NCBI GenBank assembly: GCA_039621445.1
Contig: CP154955.1
Span: 47,267,540-47,331,539, forward strand
Direction: 5' to 3'
Origin: Euglena gracilis
Lineage: Eukaryota; Euglenida; Euglenophyceae; Euglenales
DNA length: 64,000 nucleotides
Part shown: piece after piece, positions 19,763 to 30,500 of the stretch
Position numbering within the stretch: position 1 is the first letter of the stretch
Layout: each line of letters starts with the position of its first letter
Program-made: the position numbers and the translations under genes
The notes under the pieces: model-generated
Database searches by the model: none
Seen by the model: only the letters and a program-made list of their open reading frames with translations
Told to the model about the DNA's origin: nothing

Positions 19763-21440
19763 CTTAGGCATCCCAACTCGCACTCAAGGTTTTGATTTTT
19801 GTAATGCGCATATGTGCAATGTTGCAGTGTTTTTTTTTTGAAACCCGGCGGTGAAACCCACCCTTTTGACATTGTGGGCCCGCGGGGACTCTGTACGGTG
19901 GGACCTGCATCATTTGCCGATGTTGGGACCCAGGGAACAGGCCCAATTTCGATTTCGGCCTATGCACCATGCTGAAAAAAGATCAAACCCCCGGGTTTGA
20001 ACTCGGGACACGCCACTTTCCCCAAAACAAAAAAAAACGGCGTGCCAGGGAATTGTGATCCTTGGGAGCTTTGATCGTGAGGAACGGTGGGGAACCACCC
20101 AAGTGGTGAGGGCAAGCCCAGTGTGTTGTCCCAAAGTCTGGTGAGCAACTCCAGCCCCCACACTTCCGGGCATAGAACGCAATGGTTATGTCTATTACGC
20201 ACAAGCAGTGCATTACATAGGCATGTCCATTGCGCATCTGCGCAATGGATTTCCTCACCAAGCCCAACATCGGCTCTGCAGAGGAGGACCCTTGACATGC
20301 TGTAGCACGCCATACAGAGAAGCCCATAAACAGGGGCTTCCATTATCCATTGCGCAACAGTTATCCATTGCACATGGGCGGCACCGGGGAGGAAGGGGCC
20401 GTTCCAATAAGGCAAACTATGGGCGGCAGGCTTTGGAGCCATTGCGACGCCACACTCAGTGCTGGGAGTGGGGTTTTTTTTGGGATGAGACTGGAAGATC
20501 TGTTTTGGCCGAACCGTGTCCTCCATCTGCCTGGTGTGATGGAGCTGTCTGGTGGGCATGCATCTCTTTAGGTTTTCAGACCCCCCTGGGGGGGTTGTTG
20601 CAGAGCCCCGATTTTGGCCTATCCCAGGAGCTAAAGATGTGTACAGAAGTGGGCTTGGCTACAGCCATCAACTTAGGTGGCCTAACTCGCACTTAGCTTT
20701 GAAAATGACTGTAAAATTGCGCCGATGCGCAATCTTGCAAAAAAGTTCTGCATTCCAACACCGAGGCCCGATTTTTAGGACAGTCCGCACTGGTCTGCCT
20801 CTCCATCCCAGGGACTGGGCATGAAAGGAACGACTTGGAACGTCATGATCTGCGAGCACGCACGTCTTCCAGGGCCCAGAGAGCGTGAACCCAAAGCGCC
20901 AGGTAATGAAACGAGGGGACGCCATTGGGCACTTGTGCAATGACGCAACTAAATTTTTCATCGCAAAAAATCAAATGCATTGCGTATTTGCGCAATGTGT
21001 TTAATTTTTGTAATTCTAAATGTGGATGGTCATTGCGCACTTGTGCAATGGTTACACAACTTATATGCTAAAATGTGTTTTCATTGTGCAGAGGTATATT
21101 GCGCAACTGCACAATCTACACCGTTTAAATTCTGAAATAGTGTGGCTGTTGCGCAGATGCGCAATATAGCTTGCTTGAAAAAATCTCGCAACGCAGGGAG
21201 AAAATGGCTGGGGTAGAGTATGTAACGCCCAGAGAGGGTGAGCACAATTAGGACAGGTGGATGGAAGCCTTCTCTCAGTCATGTTGTCTTAAATTTGGGT
21301 AAATGTTGCACATCTGCGCAACAGCCACGCTATTTTAGAATTTTATGCCACGCTATTTTAGAAGGTGTATGTCTGTTGCTCAGTTATGCAATTGCGCAGA
21401 ACACATTTGTGTCTTTGTGTTTGAAAATAATAGGTGATAC
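19763..21440. repeat. Region of TTGCGCAA-type palindromes with two transposon-like ends
   Basis: CTTAGGCATCCCAACTCGCAC at 19763 and CTTAGGTGGCCTAACTCGCA at 20672 both resemble the left end of the 2.9-kb element at 57338-60236 and lie in the same orientation. Between and after them are many short palindromes such as CATTGCGCACTTGTGCAATG. No matching right end was found, so these are probably decayed or nested relatives. Confidence 0.6.
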
Positions 21441-21994
21441 ATAAAAACCCCAGCAATCAAGGCCGAGAAAGCGCTTTTGGGCACCCCCAAAATATTTTTA
21501 AACAGCTTGTCACCCACCCAGGATTTCAACAACACAACTTTGGGGAAGGGAAGGAAGAGCTATTGGAATTGAGAAATCGAAAAAGTACATCAACAACGGC
21601 CAACGAAGAATGGTGTACATACTGGCACACCTTTTTCTGGTGGTTTGCAACGTGGGTAGCCGATTTTCGACTCATTTTCCTATTTGGACCTCCTTCGAGG
21701 CAAGAATCCCAGTACATTGGTCCATCGATGGGGGACGGACGCAGCAGCACCGGATGGCGGAGCAGGTTGCTGGCCGCCGTTTCCCCTTCAACTGCCAGGT
21801 GGCCTTAACCGATTCCCAGTTCCCGTTGTATATTCCACAACCGTCCCCTCGTTGTCGTTTTCTTTCCACTGAGTTTCGTCCACGTTGGGTGCTCTGCCAG
21901 GCCTCTGCTTTATTCTGGGGGGGGGGGTTGTCCGCAATTGGTCCAAAATAATTGGCCAGTAAAATTTCCTGTGGACCAAGTCGTCGAGCTCTTC

Positions 21995-22160
21995 CCCCCC
22001 CCCCCCCCCCCCGGGAAACTCTCATGCCCGAGAACCTGTCAGGGTCCCCATAACCGGCCAAACCTGTCAGCATTAGGAAGTTGTCAGGGTCCCTGGTACT
22101 GGCCAACCTGTCAGGGTCATTGACTGTCCCTTGAAATGCCCTGCCCGGGAAACTGTCAGA
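21995..22160. mobile_element. Foldback element family 1 copy
   Basis: A C run then GGGAAACTCTCATGCCCGAG, with CTGTCAGGGTCC and CCAACCTGTCAGG inside and a second CCCGGGAAACTGTCAGAG at the right in direct rather than inverted orientation. The copy looks rearranged. Confidence 0.65.
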
Positions 22161-24034
22161 GTCCATCATCATCAGAACGCAATTGTGGCTTGATTTGGCT
22201 TGATTTTGTTTTTTTCTTGTGCTTCAGGTAATGATGGTAAGCAATTATGGATGGATTTGGGTGTCCTTAATGTGCAGTGCCACATGGAAGTAGTTGAAAG
22301 TACGTAATTTGTTCTCTTCCACCATTCGCTGTTTCTAGGATGAAACTCTCATGATTTAATCTTCCTGTTCGATTCATGTGGCACTGTACATTACCACCCG
22401 TTATCCAACGACTCCCCTATGTCCAACCACCCCCGAGGTTTGGCCAAATGTTTTGGTCCCGGCGCGAAGCCCAAGGCCGACATTTTTTGGCGCCCAAGTT
22501 TGGCAAAAAAAATTGGCCGAAGCCATTTTGGCACTTTTTGAGCAAAAATTTGTCAAAATCGCTCATAATTTTTGGCCCCCTGTGACCATGGCAGAACGGG
22601 AAACGGCCTCGCGGCCAGGGTGGTGGGTGGGTGGTCGATCCCCCCCCATCCCCTGCATGGTGGGTGGGGGGGGGTCGATCCCCCCCACCACCTCTTCCTG
22701 TTGTTCTGGTGGCACCAATTTTTGGACCCCAAAAATTTTTCCCGGCGCCTTTGGCTTAGGAGGCATAAACTGCCCAAAAAATTTAAACCCCTCGAAACGA
22801 AATAGGAAGCGTAAAAACGCTTCCAAAAAAGGCCTGTTTTTTTTGAGGGTTTTGGAAGAGGTTCGAATTTCGGTCATTTCTGACTGGGAGATTGGCTTGC
22901 AGTAGCGGACTTCCCGAAACTCCAAAAACAACCGAAAAGGGCAGTAAAAAATTAAAATTTAGTCTCAATGACCGAAATCGCTGCATATTTTTTAAAGACA
23001 TCAAGAAAGTGCAAATGCACACCTCATGTCGACCGCCGCCAGACGCAGATGACGCCGAAACCCCCTGCAAAGGAGGGAAAATAATAAACACAAAATATAG
23101 GAAGCGTAAACAATGACATGCCGCTTCAAAATCACTCACAGGTCACCAAAATCGACAATAGAAGTTTCATGATTGACGTGATGACAGTCCGAAGTAAAGA
23201 AAATTTACAGAAGACGAAAAGGAAGCGTAAAAGCGCTTCAATGAGAAGATGAAAAATTTATGTTATAAATCAAATGAAAGTGAAATCAGTTCAAACGGTG
23301 CATATCCAAGCCTACATACAGCTTGCTTTACATTTCAGGAGGGGTATGAGAAACCTCAAGCACTGAGCAGTCAGATCAGGCATTAAGTTTAACTAATGTG
23401 TGCAACAAAACACAGTACAGTCACAACAAAATGTACACAAATAGAAGATGCAGAACGATACAGACCTGTAACTAAAGTCCCCGCGTGAGGTTCACCGCCA
23501 TCATGAGCGGGAGGAGGGAATACCTGCAAAAAACAGACGGTAAGTTGATGAAGCGGTATTCCGCTTCCTGAAATGAAAAGGAAGGAATTTCACCGATTCA
23601 TATGCCCAGCAGTGGTCCAAAACTGAAAAGAGTGCCACCAACGAAAGTGAAATCACTGCATGCTCAATGTAATAACAAACACTGCAGTCCTGAACAAACT
23701 TGAATGTATAATCAAACCCTACATGACAAGATGCATCCAAAACAAAGCAGTAAACAGCCATCAAGATGCTGTAACGTAAGCTTAATGATCAAACAAATGA
23801 ATGAAATGAATGGTCTCAGCAAGAACAACCAACGTCCCCCCGGCACACCACCCAGCTCCGCATCCATGCCAACACGAAACACAAAGGAAAGACACGGGTG
23901 GTTGTGGTGTGACGAAGGTGTGCGCAGGTGTGATGGTGCGACGAAGGTTGGGGACTGGGTCTGGGTATGGGTCTTGTCCGGTAGGGGTTCGGGTCTGGCT
24001 TCTCCCTCCCTTGCTGGCGGCACCAGTTTGGCGC

Positions 24035-24340
24035 CAGGTGTTTTTTTGACCCGTTTTGGGACCCATATATGAGGTCCCCCCAAACCCCCCCAAACCCCAT
24101 TTTTTCACACCTTCCAAAATATCAACGTTTTCTCGAAATTTTGATTTTGGGTGGTTTTTGATGCAAAAAAAACCATTGAAAGTCAAAAAAAATTCAAGAG
24201 AAAAAATCTCAGTAAAATTGGACTGTGCCAAAATTTTGTCCATTTTTTTTGAGCTTCGTTTTTTTTTTACCCCCCTCTTAAAAACTACCAATTTTTAACC
24301 TGAAAAATTTGAGATTTTTTTTGTAAAGAAAATGTGGTTT
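24035..24340. repeat. Dispersed repeat related to 7027-7330
   Basis: The two regions share the same order of motifs: GACCCATxTTGxGACCCA, TATATGAGGTCC, CCCAAAxCCCCCAAA, TTTTTTCACACCTTCC, AAGAGAAAAAA and GACTGTGCCAAAATTT. This shows a dispersed repeat, here without the inverted ends found at 6958 and 7607. Confidence 0.65.
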
Positions 24341-25984
24341 TCCATCAGAAAGTCATGTATTTGGGGTTCATTTTTAAATTTTTTTTAAAAAAATTTCCCC
24401 CGGTTGGCCGGAATTGGTGAAAATGCTGGGGTGGGTGGGGGGTCGACCCCCCCCCCCCCCCCTCCCGGGTGAGGGGTCGCCCCCCCCCCCACCAGGCCTT
24501 CCCGTTCTGCCCTGCCTATGACCAACGACCTTTGTCCTCCGACCGGGGGGGGGGGTTCGTTGGACAAGGGTTAAAAAAATCGGCGGATACCCGGGACCCC
24601 CCAAAAGGCCAAAATTTTCTTCCAGCGCTTTGCGGGGTAAGAAATCCTCAAACCTTGGTTGAAGATTCATGTTGTTGTCCACACTAAACGAACGTCTGCT
24701 CGGGAGTGGTGGGGACCTGTGCTGCTGCACTGAGCACAAGCCCCGGCCATACCCCCCCCCCCCCCCCCGGAGTCAGTAAGCCGGTCCAGTTCTTCTCATG
24801 TGTGGCGCTTCATATGTGCATATTCCGCCACGGACCCACTTTTGCATGCTTTCTTCTGTCCGTTTTTTTTTGTCCCACCTTTTTTCTTCCCCTCCCCTTG
24901 CACTGTGCGAGGGGAATGACCGCTGGTCGCCCCTCTGCTTGTGATGCTTTTTTTGCTCCCTCTCCGATAATCGCTGATTGGCTGGATTGGAGGGTATGAT
25001 TTTTTTTTTTGGCTGCAAAGCTTCACAGGAGCCGATTCTGTGCAACTGCATACTGCACAGCTTTTTTCGTACCGTTTTCAGGTTTCTTGCTTCTGTTGTC
25101 TCATGATGGGACGATGGGGAAGGATGGGGGGAGGGCTCCTCTCAACCCCAACGTGGCAGCAGGTTCCAGGCACCCCAAGCCCTTTCGATGAGGCACACAG
25201 GTCCCACAACGTTGGTTGATGAAGCTGACTCGAAAACGCATGCCGTGCCACGTGGCATTTCTCTGAACACCGGCACAAGCAGCTGAATTTCCCGCACAAA
25301 TGTGTCTGGGGTGCTGATGAGCACCCCTCCCCCAAATCAGAGGACGCTTGCGTGGAAGTTGCTTCATGTTTTGGAACTTCATGTCTTAAAGAACTCCCGC
25401 GCAGCAATCGGTCCCCATCAGGGTCCCATCAGAAGCCAAAAAACTTTGTTCCATCCCCAACGGGTGGTTTGCACTGGCCACAGGGTGGTCGGTGAACGAA
25501 ATGCACATGTCCACCGGGGTGCGAGCAGGCGGCGGAATTTTTTCGAAAAAAGGCATGGGTGAATGGGAACCTATGAATGCAAACCTCATCGGTGGGTCCC
25601 CCCCCCACCCCCATCCTGGTGGTGTCACCCCCTTGCCTTTTTTCCTGGGCAACAATCTTTGGGCTGAATTTTTCCTTTGCGCGGTGCCATCGTGGGTGGG
25701 ATGACACCTTTCAAGGCTTCTGCTTCCAGCTTGCATAGCTGAAAAAGACCCCTGGATATTTTCATCCTGAACCAATCGGCTTTACCCGAAATAGATAATC
25801 AAGCCGCGCGCGACCCCGTCTCTTCTGCCATCGCTTTCTCGTTCCTCTAACCCCCTGGATATTTTCATCCTGAACCATCCCCCAAAACCCACCAAATGGC
25901 GAATTCAATGACCGCGACCCGGCCAAAGCAGCTGCTCGACCCAGTGTTGTTTGGGCTGCTGGACAGGCATGGTGGGGCGGGGTC

Positions 25985-26470
25985 CAGGGAATTTCTTAAG
26001 CCGGAGGGTACCCTACCCCCCGGGGGGGGGGGTCCAGCCAGCCAGCAGCTCAAATCCAGCCAGCAGCCCAAATTCGGGCTGGGAGCCCCCCCCCCCCCGG
26101 GGTCGAATGAAATAAAGTCGGGTCCAGCCCGGCCGGAGGCCGGGCCAGCCGGCCGAAGGCCGGGCCAGCCGGCCGCAGGCCGGCCATCCAACTGGGCTGT
26201 CCAGGTCATTTATCCCTGCATTTTTCCCCCTCATCACAGCCCCTCATCACAGCCCCCCAGCCTTGATCTGGCTCCACCCATCAAAATGTCGAAAATGGCA
26301 AAAATGTGTTAGAAAATTTTGTTTTTCCTCGACCCAGCCCAGCCCAGCCCGCTCCAGCCCCGGACCCCCCCCCCCCCCCCCCCCGGGGGGGGCCAGCCAG
26401 CAGCTCAAATCCAGCCAGCAGCCTTTTTGCCAGCCGGAGGCTGGACCCCCCCCCCCCGGGGGGTCCTTAA
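25985..26470. repeat. CCAGCCAGC-rich repeat block
   Basis: Repeated CCAGCCAGCAGCTCAAATCC units, GGCCGGAGGCCGGGCCAGCC repeats and poly-C/poly-G palindromes, bounded by GAATTTCTTAAG at the left and CTTAAGAAATTC at the right. These are exact 12-base inverted ends, so this is probably another foldback element. Shorter CCAGCCAGC blocks occur at 15655-15730, 19108-19150 and 63640-63710. Confidence 0.65.
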
Positions 26471-26645
26471 GAAATTCCCTGGCGGGGTCCCCCCAGGGTC
26501 ATCACAGGATTCAGAAAGTTCCAGGACATTGTGCTGGATGACACACACACACACACACATACACACATAAATAAACCGCTTTGGTGTATTTTTTTGTTTG
26601 ACCACAAAATTTTTTTGTTTGACCGCAAAAAATAATAACCCCCCT

Positions 26646-27030
26646 CCCACTTATAACCCCCCCCACTTACTACCCCCCCCCCCCCCACTCACTAACCCCC
26701 CCCCTCGGGCCGACCAACCAAACAGGGACTTATAAACCCCCCCCCTTCGGGGAAGAAAAATGAAAGCCGCCGGGGGCGATTTTTTCGGCCGCAAACCACC
26801 CAAAAACTGATTTTTGGCCCTTTTTTGAGATCGACCATCATCAAAAATGCCATTTTTGACCAAATTTGCCAAAAATTGCCATTTTGGGGGGGTTTCGGGG
26901 TCATTTTTGGAGTTCGGATTTTCACCAACAATTCCGGGACTTAACCCCCCTCCCCACTTACTAACCCCTCCTTCGGCCGACCAACCAAACTGGATCCTAC
27001 TAACCCCGGGGGGTTTATAAGTGGGGGGGG
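26646..27030. mobile_element. Foldback element with CCCACTTATAA ends
   Basis: The left side reads CCCACTTATAACCCCCC and the right side GGGGGTTTATAAGTGGGGG. The interior has CCGACCAACCAAAC in two places and repeated ACTTACTAACCCCC. The design is like the AAATAATACCCC and AAGACCCCCC elements: a T/A-rich word repeated between C runs. Confidence 0.65.
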
Positions 27031-27378
27031 GTTTATTGGGTTTGATGGGGGCGGCAGGGGATTGCCGCCTGCATTTAGTCTTTTGGCACGGCCCACACCT
27101 CCAACGCTAAATGACGTTATCGCCACAGAAACTCTCACCCAATGTGCTCTCGGTGAAAAAACCACATCCCCAAGCTCCATTTAAAAAGTTGGGCCGCACA
27201 CCTCCCCCCCTCCACCTCCCCCACCCCCCCCCGCCGGCCCCAACAACCCGACCCTCCCCACCCCCGCCGCCCCCCCCACAAAGGTCAGATGAGGTCTCGC
27301 TCTGAACCTAATGGTTAGCCCGATCCACCCCTCCCCACACCCCCCACTTTTAGGTTGGTTTTGTTTGGGTTCGTCCAG

Positions 27379-27504
27379 ATGTTGTCGGAGTGCCTGGCCA
27401 CCTTTGCCTGCGGCTGCTTCTGGGGCGTGCAGCGCTCCTTCCAGGCGGTGCGCGGAATCCGCAAGGCGGAGTGCGGCTACATGGGGGGCCGCGTCGCCCA
27501 CCCG
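27379..27504 (+). CDS. msrA: msrA exon 1 with catalytic Cys
   Basis: An ATG directly follows TTCGTCCAG. This could be a cis acceptor or a spliced-leader addition site placing the start codon first. The 42 codons read [20 protein letters not shown], then a [18 protein letters not shown] end. GCFWG is the MsrA active site, and GYMGG...HP matches the GYTGG...NP of the family. The exon ends at CAC CCG and runs into GCAAGGCC with no GT. Confidence 0.88.
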
Positions 27505-30500
27505 GCAAGGCCCTGCCCGCCCCCACCTCCCAGAGTCAAATTGTGTCCCCCTCTCCCAACTAAGGGGAGCTCCCCCGCCCCTTAATATTAAAGCAACTTT
27601 TTTGTCTGATGTTTTGTTTTTGTCAACCCGAACGTCACTGGGTTGCTCCTGCCTCCCTGTTCTGACGACCGTGCTTGCCAAGCAACCACGCCCTGTCAGA
27701 TGTGATCTTTTTTGTCTATGATGCTTGTTCAATAATTGTGGGACAAATTTGTGATTTGATTTTGCTTTTTTTCATTTGCTTGTTTCAGTGGAGCTTTTCT
27801 TTGCAATTTGATGCCCACCATCAAATGGCTGAATATGCCAGGAAATGGCGCAAAACAGGCCAAAAATAGCTCCCAGAAATGGTTGCAAATTAACCCCCCC
27901 CAAAAGACCCCCCCAAAAAGCCCCCCCCCCCCTGGGCCGATCGAGCAATAATCCAAAAATAAGGTCCCCCCATAAATAAGACCCCCCTTGACAGCGCGAA
28001 ACACCAGGACAGTATGATTTTCCCTGAAAAATTACCAAAAACCCTAATTTCATACACAAAAACTGATGAAATTTCAAAAATTTCAGATTTTTGAAGTGCA
28101 AAAACAGGGCAAACGTCAATTTTCACCAATTACACTGGCGCGAAACGCCGAAGGAAAGATTTAGTGCTCTTGGGAACCTGAAAAATGGTGCTTTTTGGGG
28201 CCCGGGTCGGTCAAGAAAAAAATCCAAAACTAAGACCCCCCCAAAATAAGACCCCCCTGGGGGCTTCTGGCAACGGACCCAAAAATATGACCTGGGTCTT
28301 ACTTTTGGGGGGTTTTAGCCAAAATGACTTAATTGACGCAAGTGTGTGAGATTGTGACAAACGGCCGAAATTTTCTAAAAGTTGGTCAAAAATGGCCAAA
28401 ATTGGCCAAAATGCCAAAAATTGCTGTAAAAATGGCCAAAAGTGTCAAAAGAATGCCCAAAGTAAAGTGGCAAAAAAAGGAGGCCAAAAACAGCCACAAA
28501 TGGCCATATCCATTTTTTCGCCGACCTGGGGTCCACCCCCCTTGTTTAACGACCACCCCCCAGTCGGAGACGAACATTGACTGTTTAGTGACAGCTCCCC
28601 AGTCAAAGACAAACATTGGTGGTCGTTGAACAAGGGGGGGGGGGGCAAATTTAGTCCTTGGTCAGTGCATTTAGGCGCAAAATGTTGCATTCATTTTCAT
28701 GGCGTTTAAAGCAAGGGGACTAGTGATCTGACTGGTGATGCGGACTTGTGATGTTTTTTTGCAATTGTATTTTTTTGTACAAGATGGCGTGGTTTCTACT
28801 ATCCGTCAGGGTGGAGGGCACAAGACTTTGTGGTGGTGCTTTCATTTCCAGGCAGGGGTTTTTTTTAGTCGTGGACTCCCCGGGGGGGGGAGGGGGTGGT
28901 AGGGTGGGTGGGTCCGGCCGAGCCCCCCCCCCCCCCCCGGGGCCCCCCCATACCATTGCTTAACACCTGTCCTACCCACCCCCGGGGGGTGACTGACTGG
29001 TTTTTTTTGGCCAAGAGCCCCCCCCCCAGGGTGGGGTAAGCCCGAAAATGGAAAAGTGACTGGCCTGGCGCTGGAAATTTTGTTGGATTTTTGAGACTTT
29101 TTTTTAGCAAATTTTCATTGCCTCCTGAAGAGTGGCCAATCCCCCCGGGGGGGGGTAAAGTGATTGACTGTTTTTTTCGGAAAAAGTGACTGACTGGTTT
29201 TTCAGAGTGGAAAGTGACCCCCCCCGGGTCGCTAAGCAATGGTATGGTTTCTCAGGGGGGAGTGGGTTATACTTTTCGGCGCCAAAGGTGCCGAAATCTT
29301 TTGAAAAAGTGCTATTTTTAGCATTTTTCGCAATTTTTGGGCAAAATTGAGTGGGTCCCTGGACCCCCCCCCCCCCGGGGGGGCCCAGGGGGGGGTGGGT
29401 GGGGAGGGACCCCCCTCCCCCCGGTCTTAAAAAAAACCCATGTTTCCAGGGTGGCCAATTTTGTCCGAAAAGTTCAGGGCATCAATCTTGAGTGATTATT
29501 TTTATTGACCCGGCCTTGCGTTGACCTACGCCATGGTGTGCGGGGGCCACACGGGGCATGTGGAGGCGGTGCGGCTGAGGTTCGACCCCAAGGCCACCAC
29601 GTACACAGACCTCCTGAACAGGGCGGTTGGGAATTGGGTTTGGGGGAATTTGGGCCGTTGCTTTTTTGCAGTCCTGCCGCTACTTTGTGTGTCAAGGTTG
29701 CAGGCAGCACCCCTCCGTTGAAAATCGCACAACGGTTTTGTTGTGGACGGGAGTGGGAAACCAAAAAGATGCCCGCGGTTTGCACACTGCAGTGGTTTGT
29801 TTTTTTGCGGACATTTTTTTGTCTCCATGGACCTCGACTGTACATTTGGCAAACCCACGGTTCCAGTCGTGCCCCTTTCTGTTCCCCAAGCGCATACACG
29901 GCGTTTGGTCGGGCAGCATTTGGGCAGTGGTGGCCGCCTGCCATGCCCGGTTGCCACCCACGCAGAAAATTTTTTAGTCTTGGACCCCGGGGGGGGGGGT
30001 AGGGTGGGTGGGTCTGGCCGAGCCCCCCCCCCCCCCCAGGTCCTCCCAAAGGGGGGTGGGATATACTTTTCCCAAATTTTTGAAAAAGGTGCTATTTTGT
30101 AACATTTTTTTTGTGATTTTTGGCCTTTTTGGGGAAAAGTGGGTTGGGTCCCCCGGGACCCCCCCCTTCCGGGGGGCGGCCCCCCCCGGGGGGTGGGTGG
30201 GTGGGGGGGACCCCCCCCTCCTCCCCGGTCTTAAAATAGACCCCTGCCCCCACGGTCACGGGGAATTCTCTGGGCCGACGGACATCACGCCTTCCCCGTG
30301 CCCCTGTCGTGGTGGCTCGGGGCTCTCGGACGTGGGCCGCCAAAGCCCTGCCCCCGGCATGTTTCTGGTCCCTGCCTTTGGGGGACTTCCCAGCAGTGGC
30401 CCGGCGAGGCCCCGTTTGAATGCGATTCCGTCGCCTCTTCCAACCCCCCCCCCCCCGGTAATTGTCCCGCTTGTTCTCCTTCACTCGACGACCCTCTCGG

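Larger units (their letters stand above)
15409..27378. other. Gene-poor spacer of about 12 kb
   Basis: No stretch with the GC3 bias and protein-like reading of the neighbouring exons is visible on either strand. The long frames here run through repeats. The content is mostly the dispersed elements listed separately, separated by AT-rich or mixed unique DNA. The promoter and 5' region of the downstream msrA gene should lie near its right end, but no promoter motif could be recognised. Confidence 0.6.
27505..29523 (+). other. Nonconventional intron 1 of msrA
   Basis: The ends are GCAAGGCC (27505-27512) and GGCCTTGC (29512-29519), exact complements, with TTG between the stem and ACC TAC of exon 2 plus one G. 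There is no GT at the left and no AG at the right. Removing it gives [10 protein letters not shown], the exact MsrA spacing (NPTY..VC.G). The boundary can shift by one G without changing the product. The intron contains an AAGACCCCCC repeat region and a family-2 MITE. Confidence 0.75.

Noticed and set aside
19975-20012. tRNA-like T-arm or B-box (- strand GAGTTCAAACCCGG)
   Set aside because: The stem around TTCAAAC does not pair, and no acceptor stem, anticodon arm or A-box is found at proper spacing.
19960-20559. 199-residue - strand open frame
   Set aside because: No codon bias, no domain, and it overlaps GCGCAA-type palindromes. Taken as chance.
27181-27732. 183-residue - strand frame over msrA exon 1
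   Set aside because: Antisense of the MsrA-coding exon. The + strand has the GCFWG motif and correct family order.
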